This document shows positions 22,686 to 33,570 of a stretch of 64,000 nt of DNA, piece after piece. The stretch is from Otis tarda (lineage: Eukaryota > Chordata > Aves > Otidiformes > Otididae): NCBI GenBank assembly GCA_026413225.1, contig CM048557.1, positions 16,904,871 through 16,968,870 of the forward strand, written 5' to 3'. Under the pieces are notes generated by a model. That model was not told where the DNA came from, searched no databases, and worked only from the letters and a program-made list of their open reading frames with translations. The translations under genes were made by a program, and so were the position numbers. Each line of letters opens with the position of its first letter. Position 1 is the stretch's first letter.

Positions 22686-24734
22686 GGTTAAGGATTTTTT
22701 TAATTTTCTACTGAACCTTGTCTCATCTTTTTGTTGTGTCTTTGCCCTGTGGAAACTAATTGCTTTCATATTATGCTTTAAAGGCCATCTTTTATGAGAT
22801 GGTTGTCTGAGAGGCTGATTATGGAGATGTCATTCCAAATATTTGCAGAATTTGTGTCTGAGATGTAGTGCTATAAGACATGCTTTAAATAAAATAAGTA
22901 TGTTAATAAAATAATACTGAAATTGACCCCTTATTGTTTTTTGCCTCTTTGTTTCTGCAAAGATAAGAGGTGTAGATGGTGAAGAAACAGTGAAAATTTT
23001 ACCTCTCTCTGTATTTTGGTATATTACCAGTATCTGTTTGAAAGCAGTAATTATTAAGTGAAAGTATGTGGGCCACTTTTGGTAATTAGATAATGATCCT
23101 TTGTGTTTTTTAATAATATATGCATATAGCAGTGCAGCACAACGAGTAAGAATGTGTGGGCCTCCCTACTTAGACAGTGAAGTAAATCTTCCAAGGAACT
23201 TGATCCTATGAGTTTTTCAGTATTTCAAATAATCTCGAATTTCAGAATTTCAAATAAACGTTCTGGCAAGACTATTCCAATTTTAACAAGCTGACAGTAT
23301 GTTAATTGGATTTAAGTAATAACTGTTTTCTAACTTTAAATTCAATTTCTTATTCTATTTCAAAAGAAAATAAATTCAATGCTAAAATTATGTTATTTTG
23401 ATTTGACTATAGGTTCAGTTGCTTTGCCGTAGAAAGATGGCTTGTTATTGAGTTCTGCAAACTGATACTGGTTCTTAGCACTCAATGAAGCAAAGTCCAT
23501 GGCAGTCAATGAAAAGAACGTCTCTTGATTTTAGTGAGCTCTACTTTGAGTTTATGATGAAAAATGTGGACATTACTAGTGAAAAGGAGAGTTTGGAATT
23601 ACTGAACTATACTAATGTACAGAAGTTAAATCTCACTCCTTTTTTCACGTTTTTGGAAGCCCATAGATTTAGCAAATAACGTTGAACTAGCTGCATGTAT
23701 ACTAGCAGTGTACATTATTTTATTACACTTTCAAAAAAACCCCAGACAAATCAGTAAAACATTTTTCTGAAGGGCTTACTCAAAATCTCATTGGATCTGA
23801 TAAAAAGTGCACTTTGTATACTTTGGAAAGTGAACGTCAGACATTAATCACAGGCTGAGTGGTTATCAGAGGAAGAGCACTGGCTGATTGACAAGGTGAG
23901 ATAACCTTGAGGGTTCGAATTAGACGCTAGTGGCTTGGCATCCAGAATGTATTCTGCTATGCTAAAAGTGAAAAACAGATTATGAAATAATGTTCTGCAG
24001 TATTTCTATCAGTCTATGTGCTCTAGTGCACAGCAGCCTTTTGAAAGGATGATACTTCATTGCACTATGCAGAGAGTGAAAATCGTCTGGATGTGAAAAA
24101 CCTTTCTAAGATTCTGTGTCCTCTCAAACCTTTCCTCATTCTTGATATGACATTTATTGAGTATGGGCCTAGCGTTCTGTCCTGGCCCATCAAAGCTCTT
24201 TCACAGGGGTTGGGCATGTATTCGAGTACTTTCCTAGTCTTGGATTAAAGCACCTTACAAAATAAAATATTTTTGTTAGTCTTGGAGAGGGCAGGAGAAT
24301 TTCTTCATTAAAGAATACAGATCCAGTATTCTTCATGACATAGGAGTAGGAATCCTACACATAGGATTTGTCTAAACCTATTACCTGTATGGAGCTGTTA
24401 AATTTGTATTGTGTGAAGGTGTGCTTTGGTCAATAGGTTGGTGTATTACAGGTGAACAATATAAAATTTAAAACGAACATGAGTTTATTTCATGGCTATG
24501 AAAATATGACCAGGAAGTAAGGCTTCCATGAAGCGTAGAAATACAGACAGGTCTGTAACTTAAAAAGACTCTGTATGGTAGCAGTTTTAAGTCACTGCTC
24601 TTCTTTTTATCAGTTAGCTAAATATGTAGTGTTTATGTTTTATTTTACTGGAATTTTGCAGAGTATAGATGCAGTGTAATTTAAGCTGAGCTTTGTATAT
24701 GATGTATTGTGTGCTGATATGTATTTAATTTTAA
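22686..24734. other. intergenic DNA downstream of GAL
   Basis: No exons recognised. A weak tRNA-promoter-like pair (TGGCTGATTG near 23880 and GGGTTCGAATT near 23920) does not fold into a tRNA. Confidence 0.4.
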
Positions 24735-24755
24735 AATGAAACGATGTAGTTGCTC

Positions 24756-24767
24756 TTTATTTTTATT
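24756..24767 (-). promoter_or_regulatory. GAL: GAL tandem poly(A) signals
   Basis: Two AATAAA hexamers lie back to back on the minus strand (24767-24762 and 24761-24756), about 245 nt past the GAL stop codon. Cleavage would be expected some 15-25 nt further on, near 24735, giving a 3' UTR of roughly 270 nt, a size typical of galanin mRNAs. Confidence 0.75.
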
Positions 24768-24828
24768 TTATCATTTACCTACAGAAAAATTTTACCAAGG
24801 CAAAATTTTGCACTATAACATCACAGGA

Positions 24829-24878
24829 GGGGAAAAAAAAAAAAGCAAACAAAACCCCCAAACAAACAAACAAAAAAC
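24829..24878 (-). other. GAL: U-rich tract in the GAL 3' UTR
   Basis: Inside the 3' UTR the mRNA sense reads a T-rich GTTTGTTTGTTTG run followed by GGGGG, then GTTTTGTTTGC, T12 and CCCC. On the plus strand this is A12 plus a CAAA repeat. It is low-complexity DNA that would give a U-rich, UUUG-repeat element in the message. Confidence 0.6.
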
Positions 24879-25008
24879 AGAGGGCAGAATGCTGTTTACC
24901 AGTTACCAGATTAATGCAAACAATAATTCTCATCTTCAGCTCATTTGGATCTTTTGTTTAGAATTCAAACTAAATCTACACTACAACAAAATAAAAATGC
25001 ATTCTTCT

Positions 25009-25061
25009 TCAAGACTGGTTTGTTTCCTCTGGTGAAGGTAGTTTGTCAAGTGCTCCGATCT
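25009..25061 (-). CDS. GAL: GAL exon 6 coding part (GMAP C-terminus)
   Basis: 53 coding bases after a long polypyrimidine acceptor ending TTTTTGCAG. They complete Glu101 and encode IGALDKLPSPEETNQS and a TGA stop. The GALD-LP core matches the mammalian protein; the tail is shorter than in human. The 3' UTR continues to about 24735. Confidence 0.92.
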
Positions 25062-28000
25062 CTGCAAAAAGGAAAAAAAAAAGAGAGAATTAACATGTAT
25101 GTAAGTATGCATATTAATCTTAGCGATTAAATAATGAAATCAAATTTCAGTAGTATACATTTTTATATTGGTCTTCTCTCAACTATAAGAAGCAAATCCT
25201 TGAACTTTTTCCTTTTTGTATTTCAATTTATAAACTATTGGGTTTTTTTTCTTTGGAATATTAATCTCTTCCCTGCCATAATTTCACCTTACTAACCTTA
25301 TCAGAAAGAGCAGTGACAGAATGGTAATGAAAATACGTCAATTTTATTATGCCAATTGATATTGCTGGATCCCAGCTTCTCAAAATTTTTGATATTATCT
25401 AATTATGGCTGCCATCCTAAAGCTTGCTTTATATGGGAAGACTTTAAAGGTGGAGGGAACAATTTTCAAGTGAAAGAGCTGAAGGCCACTTTTAGTTATC
25501 ACCAAGATATTTCTTAGCAGTTACAATATTCCCTTTATCTTGCAGATCAAAATGTATGTGTAATCTGAATAACCACTCCCTGAATCTGAATCCCAAGAGT
25601 GAATCCCTTTCCCCCTCCCCTCAAAGGAACATCTCTAAACCAATATATTTAATATAGTAAAGTTTCACTTGAGCAGAAATGTTAAAGCATCTCTGCCATA
25701 ACAAAGTATGTTTTTCACCTCTTAAATCTACAGTTCTGATTTTGTGTAGAAGTTTCTACTAGGTCTTGGCAATATTGTTAAGGGACAATATCAAAACATT
25801 CCAGGTCTTTTGAAACCTAGGAATACAAGAACTATCTGAGGGAAAGCCATTTTACGTGATCTGAAGATTCTCTTTTTTTCTGAGGACAGATAATAGCACC
25901 ATCTTTTCTGAACAAGGCCAGCTGTTTGTCATAACTACCCTAAAGAAGGAATTGTTACTTAGAGTTACAGCACAGCCTTTTTTGCTCATTCGTCCCAGGG
26001 AAGAAGTAATTTATATTTCTACAAGATGCATTTATTTTCTTGCCCAACTTAGCAGCTCTTGGCCTACTCATCAGAGAGTGCATGCTTGAGTTCAACGTGT
26101 TTCGTACCCTTTCTGTTGTGCCCAGTTGTTGGTTTTACTTCCTAGACTCAAGTAGCAGCGTAAAGGAGTGTTTAGGGCTGCTTCTTCTCCACAGGGGCAC
26201 GACAAACAAGCTACTCCCTTGTCCACAGTAAATATACACACTAATAATCTACTGTAATTATTTATTTGAATTATCTCAAGCCCTGAGTACTAACCATGAA
26301 TAGTGTTTTTTTTCAAATGCAAAGCTGATTCAATAAACACTGGGCTGATATTTTCAGTAGTGAGAATTATTTAACTTAGGTGGGTGCAAACCATTTAGAA
26401 ACTGATGCCAGAGGTCTAGAATTTTGTTTCCTAGATACATAAAAAAATGAACAGATCTCTTAAAAATATATTTTAATAATGAAATTAAAAAACAAATGTA
26501 ACACAGTTCTTTGTTACTATTCCACAGCAAACACTTGCCTCAAAATTGCTTATAATTTGTTGGATACAAATATAAGAATGTAGAAGTTATATATTTATTG
26601 AATTGCCTGCTTTCTGAGATAGAGAATTCCTCAAACATTTGCAGTAAAAGTAACTTTTTTCCTTCCTGTTGTTTTCTTTGCAAGTATATATTACATTTTA
26701 AAGCATAATATATGCAGTTTTAGAAGGGCTGAAGAGGTTTTTAAAAGCTCAGAGTTGTGGGTTTTTTTAAAAAAGCAAAACTAATGAAAACGCAGAAGCA
26801 GACAGATTTCTTTTTCATCTAATACTATAACCAAATTACCATTCTTATAGAATCAGTTTTTAAGTTCAGTTTTACAATTCTTGTTATGATTTTGAGACTC
26901 CACAGTGTTTTTACTAGCAGCATTTTGAGCTGTTTGCCAACATTCAGCTCACTGTTGTTGCAAATTTATGATATGACTTTACTGTAGAATACATGCAGAA
27001 AGGGAGATGTATTTCATCACTAAAAACTGTTCGAGAATTTCAACCAACTTATTTAATTTGTTATTGAATTGTTTTGTACTAACACCCATGTAATGAGACT
27101 GCGTTTAGTTTGTTTTCAACTCTTCTAAAAGCTGGGTTCATACAATTTTAGTAACAGCTGATATTATTTTTGCAGTGCTTATAGTAATCAAATGTTATTA
27201 GAACCCTGCTATGTTGGATATTCATTGACCTGCTGTTTGGCACTTTCTAAAACAGGCCTATTCCTAAGTGCACAAACATGGAATTGACAGTTCCTTCCCT
27301 CAACCAGCGATGCTTTTCAAAATCTTGCACACTCAAATCTGCAGAAGACTTGTACATTCAAGGATAGTCCTGTCTTCTCAGCAAATTTCACACCAGAAAA
27401 TGTGAAAGATTGAAAAGGTATTCACTAACCTTTGAGATGCAAGTAAGTCAAAAACTCAATTACTGTGCGCACGATGTTTTCACCAGCCAGTGGTCTTCCA
27501 AGATTCCCTGTAAAACAAGTTGGTCGTTACTTAATGTTAACAAGGTATAAAGATGTATTATATGTGACATTGTGGCTAGGTTTATGTGCACTCTGAGAAA
27601 AAGCTACCTGAAATTTCCTTTTCCTTAAAATCTTTAATGGAAAACCTCATTTCATGGAAGAGCAAAGCCCTTTTAAGGTAGGTAACTGCAATTCTCAGGA
27701 TTGAAATCGCCCAGCTTTGTATGCTACTGCTGCATAGGTGCTGCTTTTACACCCTCATGGTCATGGTCTTTAAAGTCTTATGTGTTCTGTTGCAGAAAGA
27801 GTTATCCTCTGTTCTCAACTCTTTCCTTTGTGTCCACTAGCCTGAGATTGAAGGGAAAGGTAAATTTAGCAAACAAATTCATCAGCTTTGCAAAACAGTT
27901 AAAAGTTCTTCATGTAGTCTGACTTTGTTCCAAATAAGCCACTCAAGGGGTATAGAAGTGATTCGGAGCCCAAAAGCTAAGCCTGGGACTTCACTCAAAG

Positions 28001-29534
28001 CTCAGAAATATATGTTTTTGCACATGTATCTAATACAATATACTCCTCTTTGATCTTATGGAAGTAGGCCTTTTGATGCTTTTTAAATGGCCCAATTTAT
28101 CAAGCTCCCTGGGAGCTTGTTATTGCGCTTTGAGAGACTGAGAAGTACACTTCCTGTGTCTATTAAAAAAAAAAACCAACAAACCTCTTGCTTTTTATCA
28201 ACAGGATGGAGAACTGTTCTACTTTAGACAATAAATGGTAGGTAATTTCCCTAGGATTTTTAGTTCTCTGCATATATATACCAGATGGATACCAGTATCT
28301 GACTGACAGTCCATTATTACGTCACTGAAAATGCTGTCCCTTGATGGTATCATAGGGGATGTGTTTAATCTCAGAAAATACTCTGAAAGACTGACTTTGA
28401 GCAGGTGAATGTTGGGGGAGTTCTGCCAGGATGAAGAGACTATTCAGATCTCTAGTGACATACAGGTCGTAAGGCAGACTGAGGTCCCCCCATATTGATG
28501 GGGACTTGTAAGGAAGGAGGTTTCTGGTATATAGAGAGACAGCATTTAAGATATTTGCATCTGAAAGTCTTATCTTCCAGTCTTTGACGAGACACAAAGA
28601 TACTGTTATTACTTAAATTAATAACAGTCGTATTATTTAAAGTTTTCCTTAATTTAATGTTTATTCCCATCTGAACTGTTATGGATTTTTGTTATTATTA
28701 ATCATTATATTAGTAGTTTATTGACCCAGATTTTATTACCAATGCAATATTTATTGGATAAATGTTTTCCTTTAGTGACTTGAATTATAATAATACATGT
28801 CTAGTTCTATATACTCTGCTATTGACCTTACCTCTGTACAGCCAATTACTTGCAGACTGTAGTAAAGAAACAGTCATGCTCTTGAAATTTAAAGATTTTC
28901 TTAATTACGCTCACTTCCCCCCCCAAACCCAGACCGAGTGTTATATAACTAATACAGCTTACAAGTTCTTCTAGGTTTTTGGGAGAGCTTGTGAGTTTTG
29001 CAGCATTTCTTCAGGGAGAGAGAGCAGTCCTTTGCATGAATTCTTTTACACTAGTAGTGTGTATGTATATTGCCATTTTAATATACTTTTGTAAATAGTC
29101 AGCAGAATTTAATTAAAAAAAAAAGTCTTCTTTTAATGGAAAATGAAGGTATCTGTCTACTTTATCTTTTTTAATATTTGAACCTTCTTTGGATAGGAAC
29201 TCTATAATAAACTTCAGCTTCAAAGAAAACTTTTGATGAGAGAAGAGCATCTAAAATTAGGTTCATAACAGAAGCAGTTACACAATTTTCAGGTCCCATC
29301 CAGACAAGTTTGGTTGGGTTTACTTGTAATTGCAGAGGTGCAGCAGAACCTGGCAGAAGAGTTCCATAGCTCTTAAAGATCATATTCCTGCAAAGCAGTT
29401 GGTAGTACATCCACAAATGACAATGCATTGCAGCATGAGCTGCGTTGTTTGATAAGAAATGCTTTTCTTTCACATTCCTTCTGACTGGCAAAATATTACT
29501 TTTTACACCAGTGTTTGAGCAAGTGGGTTCTTCC

Positions 29535-29568
<34 letters not shown>

Positions 29569-32500
29569 TCAAACCAATAAAAAAAAAAACCCCTGAATAC
29601 CACACTCCCCTACCAAAACCACCATACTCACCCACAAAACCTATGTAACTACGTACCAGAACTAAACTGCAATCGTGCTGAGAATGCAATAACTAAGAAA
29701 TCTATTAATGTTACTTCTCTATTTACAAAGTAATTATGTCCATGAAATTGTAATTAAGCACATCTCCTTTAGTTATTTACATATTCAGTGTTAGCTGTGT
29801 TTGCATGGTGCTGGCTGGATTTAAAATAGCCTTCAAGAGCTCTGGGCCAGGGACTTTGGTTTTTCCCCATTAGTGCGGCGATGAACGCAATAGAGTCAAG
29901 TAAACACCGCTTGCTTTGGTTGCAGTGAGGAACAGACCACTCTTTGACAGTCTAAAGATGAGATTAAGTCCAGCTCACTTTAGATGTCTGCAGAAGATTT
30001 AGTTTCTCCTCAGGAGAAAAAAAAAAAACCCAGATTAATCTAGAAGTTTCTAGATCTTCTCCTGAAGTAGATGTTCAAAATAAATCCTTAGAGTGCCAGC
30101 TTCTCTTTATAAACAAAGTCTAGACAGAAATTGCAGAGGCCCAGCTTTGGATGATGAATCAGGAAGAAGGCTGCATCCTTTCCACTGCCATTGACTAAGT
30201 TCTGATACGTGCAACCTCAAGACAGTATGTTGACTTGACTTCAGTTTTGACCAGGTTCTCAATTTTTTAAATGAAGATAATCCGTCTTCCTTAAATACAG
30301 TAAATATTGTAAGGCTTATCATGGAGTTGTTTTTTTTTTAAATAGTGAAGACTTTTACAACATAAACAGTGTCATACAGTTCTGAGGTCTGGTTTTATTC
30401 TGATACTCCAAAGCTGAAAAATATATTTGCCAGTTTGTATAGCTTTCCCTACCAAAAGGTTACTGTATGGGCTCACTTCTTTGCTACAAGGGTAATTAAC
30501 TCTCGAGTGTCTAGGATGACATTTTAGGTACTTATTTTAACATATGAAAAGAAAAAATTAGGTTTATTTAAAGTAATATGATCTATTATACTTTAAAAGC
30601 AACATAATTATGGTACTTTTACCTAGGCACCAAGATATTTTAAACCACGACCATGTACAAAAGAGCACGCTGAATAGCCAAATTTAATTTTTCTTCCTTT
30701 CATATGTTTATTAGGATTTTTGTTAAAGTGCAGGAATAGCCTTGCGTCTAGGTAGTTAGTTAACTAAGTAACAGTAAATAAATTACTAAACATAAAAAAA
30801 AATAAATCAATAATACGGGCTTTCAGAATTTAATTACCTGCTTTAATATCCTCATCAGGCTGTATTTCACGTTTACCAGTGAAACCATGTTTTTCATTAA
30901 AAGATCTGTGGTTATCTACTGCATCTGATAAATAAATTAGAAATCAGAGGAGTTAATCAACTTAACAACAACCTTTGCTATATTGCTTGCTTTTCATGGA
31001 TTTCAAAGAAAAGATCATGATGGGTGCTTTGATGTACAAAATGACAAAGAAGCAAATAATGTGTCACTAAATAAAATAACCTTTCTGAATTTGTGCTTAT
31101 GATTTATGTCATTTACAGACCCAGTCCTGTACTGTGTACTTGCTGAAGCTGTTACTGAATTCAGAGGAAGTTGTGAAGAAAAATGTAAGTTTGCACATTC
31201 ACATATGATTTGGGAAGTTGTTTTGGCTATCCTTTCCTCTATTTTTAGAAAATGCTGCCAATGAGTTTGCTTAAAAGAAAACTACAGATAGTTTTTGAAT
31301 GTTATTCATGTAAACTATCTTACATGACCCTGGTGCCTCTTCTCTCCCCCTTGCAATGGGCATTTCCTTTATCAGTAAAAGCTGACCAATACGACCTGCA
31401 ACAAAGGATGATTCCTATTATCCAGTCTTAGATAAATGGCACTTTGACAAGTACATTTCCCCACGGTATCTTTGCCAATTTGGTTAGATCTGCTTCAGGG
31501 CAAATATACTTCCAGACATTTGCAGAACCTGTTAATACATTTAAGATGCATTAAGCTTTTTTTTTCTAGATATCCTTAAGGTTAGTTAGAAAGAAGGAAT
31601 AGAGTCATAGAAAGTATCTGCACTATTTGTCATGTATTACTGAGACTGACAATATATAAATATTGGTAATGAGTGTTCTTACATTAACAAGAAATAATAT
31701 TAAAAGGACAGATATTCAAGACAGCTTAGCACTGCGTTTCACTTTTCTTATAATCTACATTCGTGATTCTCCGTCTTTGTAAACCAGTGTGTTCCTGTAC
31801 TTTAAACACCTTGTATGTTGAATATTTTTCACAGTGAACTGTTAATATTGACAGTTATGAGTTCGCATGTTATTGTTTTATCTTTTTTTTTCTTTAATTG
31901 GGAAAAAAATTAGTAGTATAATAAAGCCAGTCAGAGAAGCCATTTTCAAATAGATTTATAATGGTAAAATCTGAAATACATTGAGAAGTGCCAAAATGCC
32001 ACATTTTGTCATTCTTCCCTTGACATCTAAGATGCTGTAACATTTTGTAACACTTCCACAGAGGGATGTATTTGTCATACGAAAATTACAGTTCAGAAGC
32101 ACAAAGAGTGACCAGATGCACTTCTGTACGTAAAGCAAAGCACAACTCTGCTTTAGGAAAGAACAGTTATTGTTTAAGACAACTAATTTCTGTAAGAGGC
32201 ATCTAAAAAAAAAAATTTATACAAGTATTCTCCCAAATGAGTTTCTTCAGTCTTGCAGAGTTAGATGAAATTATTGTAATCATCAGAAAAGTGAGTAGCA
32301 AAATACAGCAAACTGGTTTACAAGAAAAAACAAACAAACAAACAAAACTTCTGCATTTTGAAATAATGCAAAAAAGGGTGCTTGACTTACGTGGCCCAAG
32401 TAGGTAACCAGCACTATTCAAAGTCCAGCCCCTTTTTTCTTTTGCCTTAAAGAAAAAAATGCAAGTATGTTATTGCATGAACCGCACAATGCTCTCTGAA

Positions 32501-33219
32501 GACAAAGCAAACAGCACCCAAAGGGACATTCTCTTAGCAGAGACTGTCTTCTGAAGGCTTGAAATAAAGAAATGTTATAAAAAATACAAGCCAATTATTG
32601 AAGCAAATATTAACGGTAAACTCTTGCCCCCTCCCCATGTAAGTCAATAGTTCTGCTATTGACATCCATGCGGTGTGCAGGTTTCACACCATGTAAGTGA
32701 AACTGCAAATCACACTGTTTTGTGAGGGCAGAAATTTTGACTTTATACTTCTAGTTTACATTACCACCTGATTATCACCTTAACAAACAGCAATGCTTTC
32801 TTTTAATTTTTTGGATTTACATGATAGCATCTTTATTTTAAAGGTCCATACGTACACTGCCTTTTATGGGACAGATGAGACATCCCATTCAATTTTGGTT
32901 TCTAAACTCGACGCTCTTTTTTTTTTTTTTCCCCCTTTAGTCGTATTATTTGGAGCAGTCAGCATCCAGAACCCCCAAGTTCTTAGCTAAAAACCTGTTT
33001 AATGCCCAAAATATGTTTGAGTGTTGCACCTTGTCCAGCTGAATATCTGAACAGAGTGTAGATCACTGCAAGGTTCGGCAGCTGAGGCACGGGTGCTGCC
33101 CAGTAGACAGGATCTCCATCAGCAAAATTAGTACTTACTGAGAAAACCAGTCCAACGGTTTCTGACAGGGCGGCACAAAGGATTAAAGACAGAAACAGGA
33201 GACTGGTGCACCTCTGCAT
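25009..33219 (-). CDS. GAL: preprogalanin (galanin and GMAP precursor), five coding exons
   Basis: Precursor of the neuropeptide galanin, secreted through the regulated pathway and acting on the G-protein-coupled receptors GALR1-3, and of galanin message-associated peptide (GMAP). Coding exons on the minus strand are 33219-33139, 32445-32391, 30924-30838, 27507-27430 and 25061-25009. They join in phase to 354 bases, 117 residues plus stop (human 123). Residues 1-19 form a signal peptide (MQRCTSLLFLSLILCAALS); 20-32 are a short propeptide ending KEKR; 33-61 are mature 29-residue galanin starting GWTLNSAGYLLGP; Gly62-Lys63-Arg64 is an amidation and cleavage site; 65-117 are GMAP with the conserved ENIVRT and EFLTYLHLK stretches. 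All introns are GT-AG. The start codon directly follows an acceptor, as expected for a gene with a non-coding first exon. Position 24 of the mature peptide is Glu, where I recall Asp in chicken. No defects seen. Confidence 0.97.
27430..27507 (-). CDS. GAL: GAL exon 5 (GMAP core)
   Basis: 78 bases encoding the most conserved part of GMAP: GNLGRPLAGENIVRT then VIEFLTYLHLK. Acceptor TGTTTTACAG, donor AAAG|GTTAGT, phase 1. Confidence 0.95.
28101..28119. repeat. short perfect palindrome in GAL intron 4
   Basis: CAAGCTCCC and GGGAGCTTG flank a single T: nine-base arms in GAL intron 4. Confidence 0.85.
29535..29568. repeat. T17A17 homopolymer palindrome in GAL intron 4
   Basis: Seventeen T followed directly by seventeen A, a perfect 34-bp palindrome, with another A-rich run from about 29577. 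It lies in GAL intron 4 (30837-27508), where I otherwise recognise no element. Confidence 0.9.
30838..30924 (-). CDS. GAL: GAL exon 4 (galanin C-terminus, start of GMAP)
   Basis: 87 bases that complete His14 and encode AVDNHRSFNEKHGFT, the GKR amidation and cleavage site, and the first GMAP residues EIQPDEDIKA. Acceptor TTTATCAG, donor GCAG|GTAATT, phase 1. Confidence 0.96.
32391..32445 (-). CDS. GAL: GAL exon 3 (galanin N-terminus)
   Basis: 55 bases encoding AKEKR and then GWTLNSAGYLLGP, the invariant receptor-binding N-terminal part of galanin. It ends after the first base of the His14 codon, with donor C|GTAAGT. The acceptor is the less common TTTAAG rather than CAG. Confidence 0.96.
33139..33219 (-). 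CDS. GAL: GAL exon 2, first coding exon (signal peptide)
   Basis: 81 bases encoding residues 1-27: start codon, hydrophobic signal core LLFLSLILCAAL and the beginning of the propeptide (ETVGLVFS). The acceptor TCTCTTTCCAG sits immediately before ATG. The donor is TCA|GTAAGT, phase 0. Confidence 0.95.
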
Positions 33220-33403
33220 CTGGAAAGAGACCGTACTGGGGTAAATGCCGAGAACGACCGCTTTGCCTTCCAGTTACGGTTTCCCCCGGGAGTGCGGACA
33301 CGGGCGTGGGGGCGAACCTTCCTCCCGCGGGGTTGCGGCCACCGGTTTGGCTCCCGGAATCTCCCCGGGAGAGAGGCCGGGAGGTGGGGAGGGAAGGCAG
33401 TAC

Positions 33404-33537
33404 CTTGAGCCAGAGGGGGACTGGACGGCCCGTCCCTCGCAGCGCTTCCCCGGGGCTGGCGGCTCGTCCCGCGGCTGCAGTCCGGCCGGGCTCTCACTGC
33501 ATGGCCACGCTGCGCGGGTGCGGAGCTACAGGCACGC
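33404..33537 (-). other. GAL: probable GAL exon 1 (5' UTR)
   Basis: Predicted from position only: it starts about 30 nt downstream of the TATA-like box and ends at a donor-like CTCAAG|GTACTG at 33404. That leaves a 183-base intron before the start-codon exon. A short, GC-rich, non-coding first exon matches the known structure of mammalian galanin genes. The exact ends need cDNA. Confidence 0.5.
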
Positions 33538-33560
33538 CCACCCCCCTCCTCTCCCCTCCG

Positions 33561-33570
33561 CTCTTTATGG
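33561..33570 (-). promoter_or_regulatory. GAL: TATA-like box of the GAL promoter
   Basis: On the minus strand CCATAAAGAG lies in the CpG island, about 350 bp upstream of the GAL start codon and about 160 bp upstream of the predicted exon 1 donor. It is the only TATA-like sequence I see in the GC-rich core. Confidence 0.5.

Noticed and set aside
23875-23935. Possible tRNA or tRNA-derived SINE (GGGTTCGAATT)
   Set aside because: The B-box-like sequence is good, but no acceptor or anticodon stem can be formed around it.
28322-28597. 91-codon minus-strand frame in GAL intron 4
   Set aside because: Not part of the GAL reading frame, no flanking splice signals that fit, and no known motif.
29171-29689. 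172-codon minus-strand frame in GAL intron 4
   Set aside because: It runs straight through the T17A17 palindrome (poly-Phe/poly-Lys). It has no recognisable motif and no retrocopy signature.
32203-32421. Frame starting MNSAGYLLGP
   Set aside because: Galanin exon 3 read through its donor into intron 3; the internal Met is not used.
32983-33219. 78-codon frame starting with the GAL signal peptide
   Set aside because: It is simply exon 2 read into intron 2; the donor at 33138 ends the real exon.
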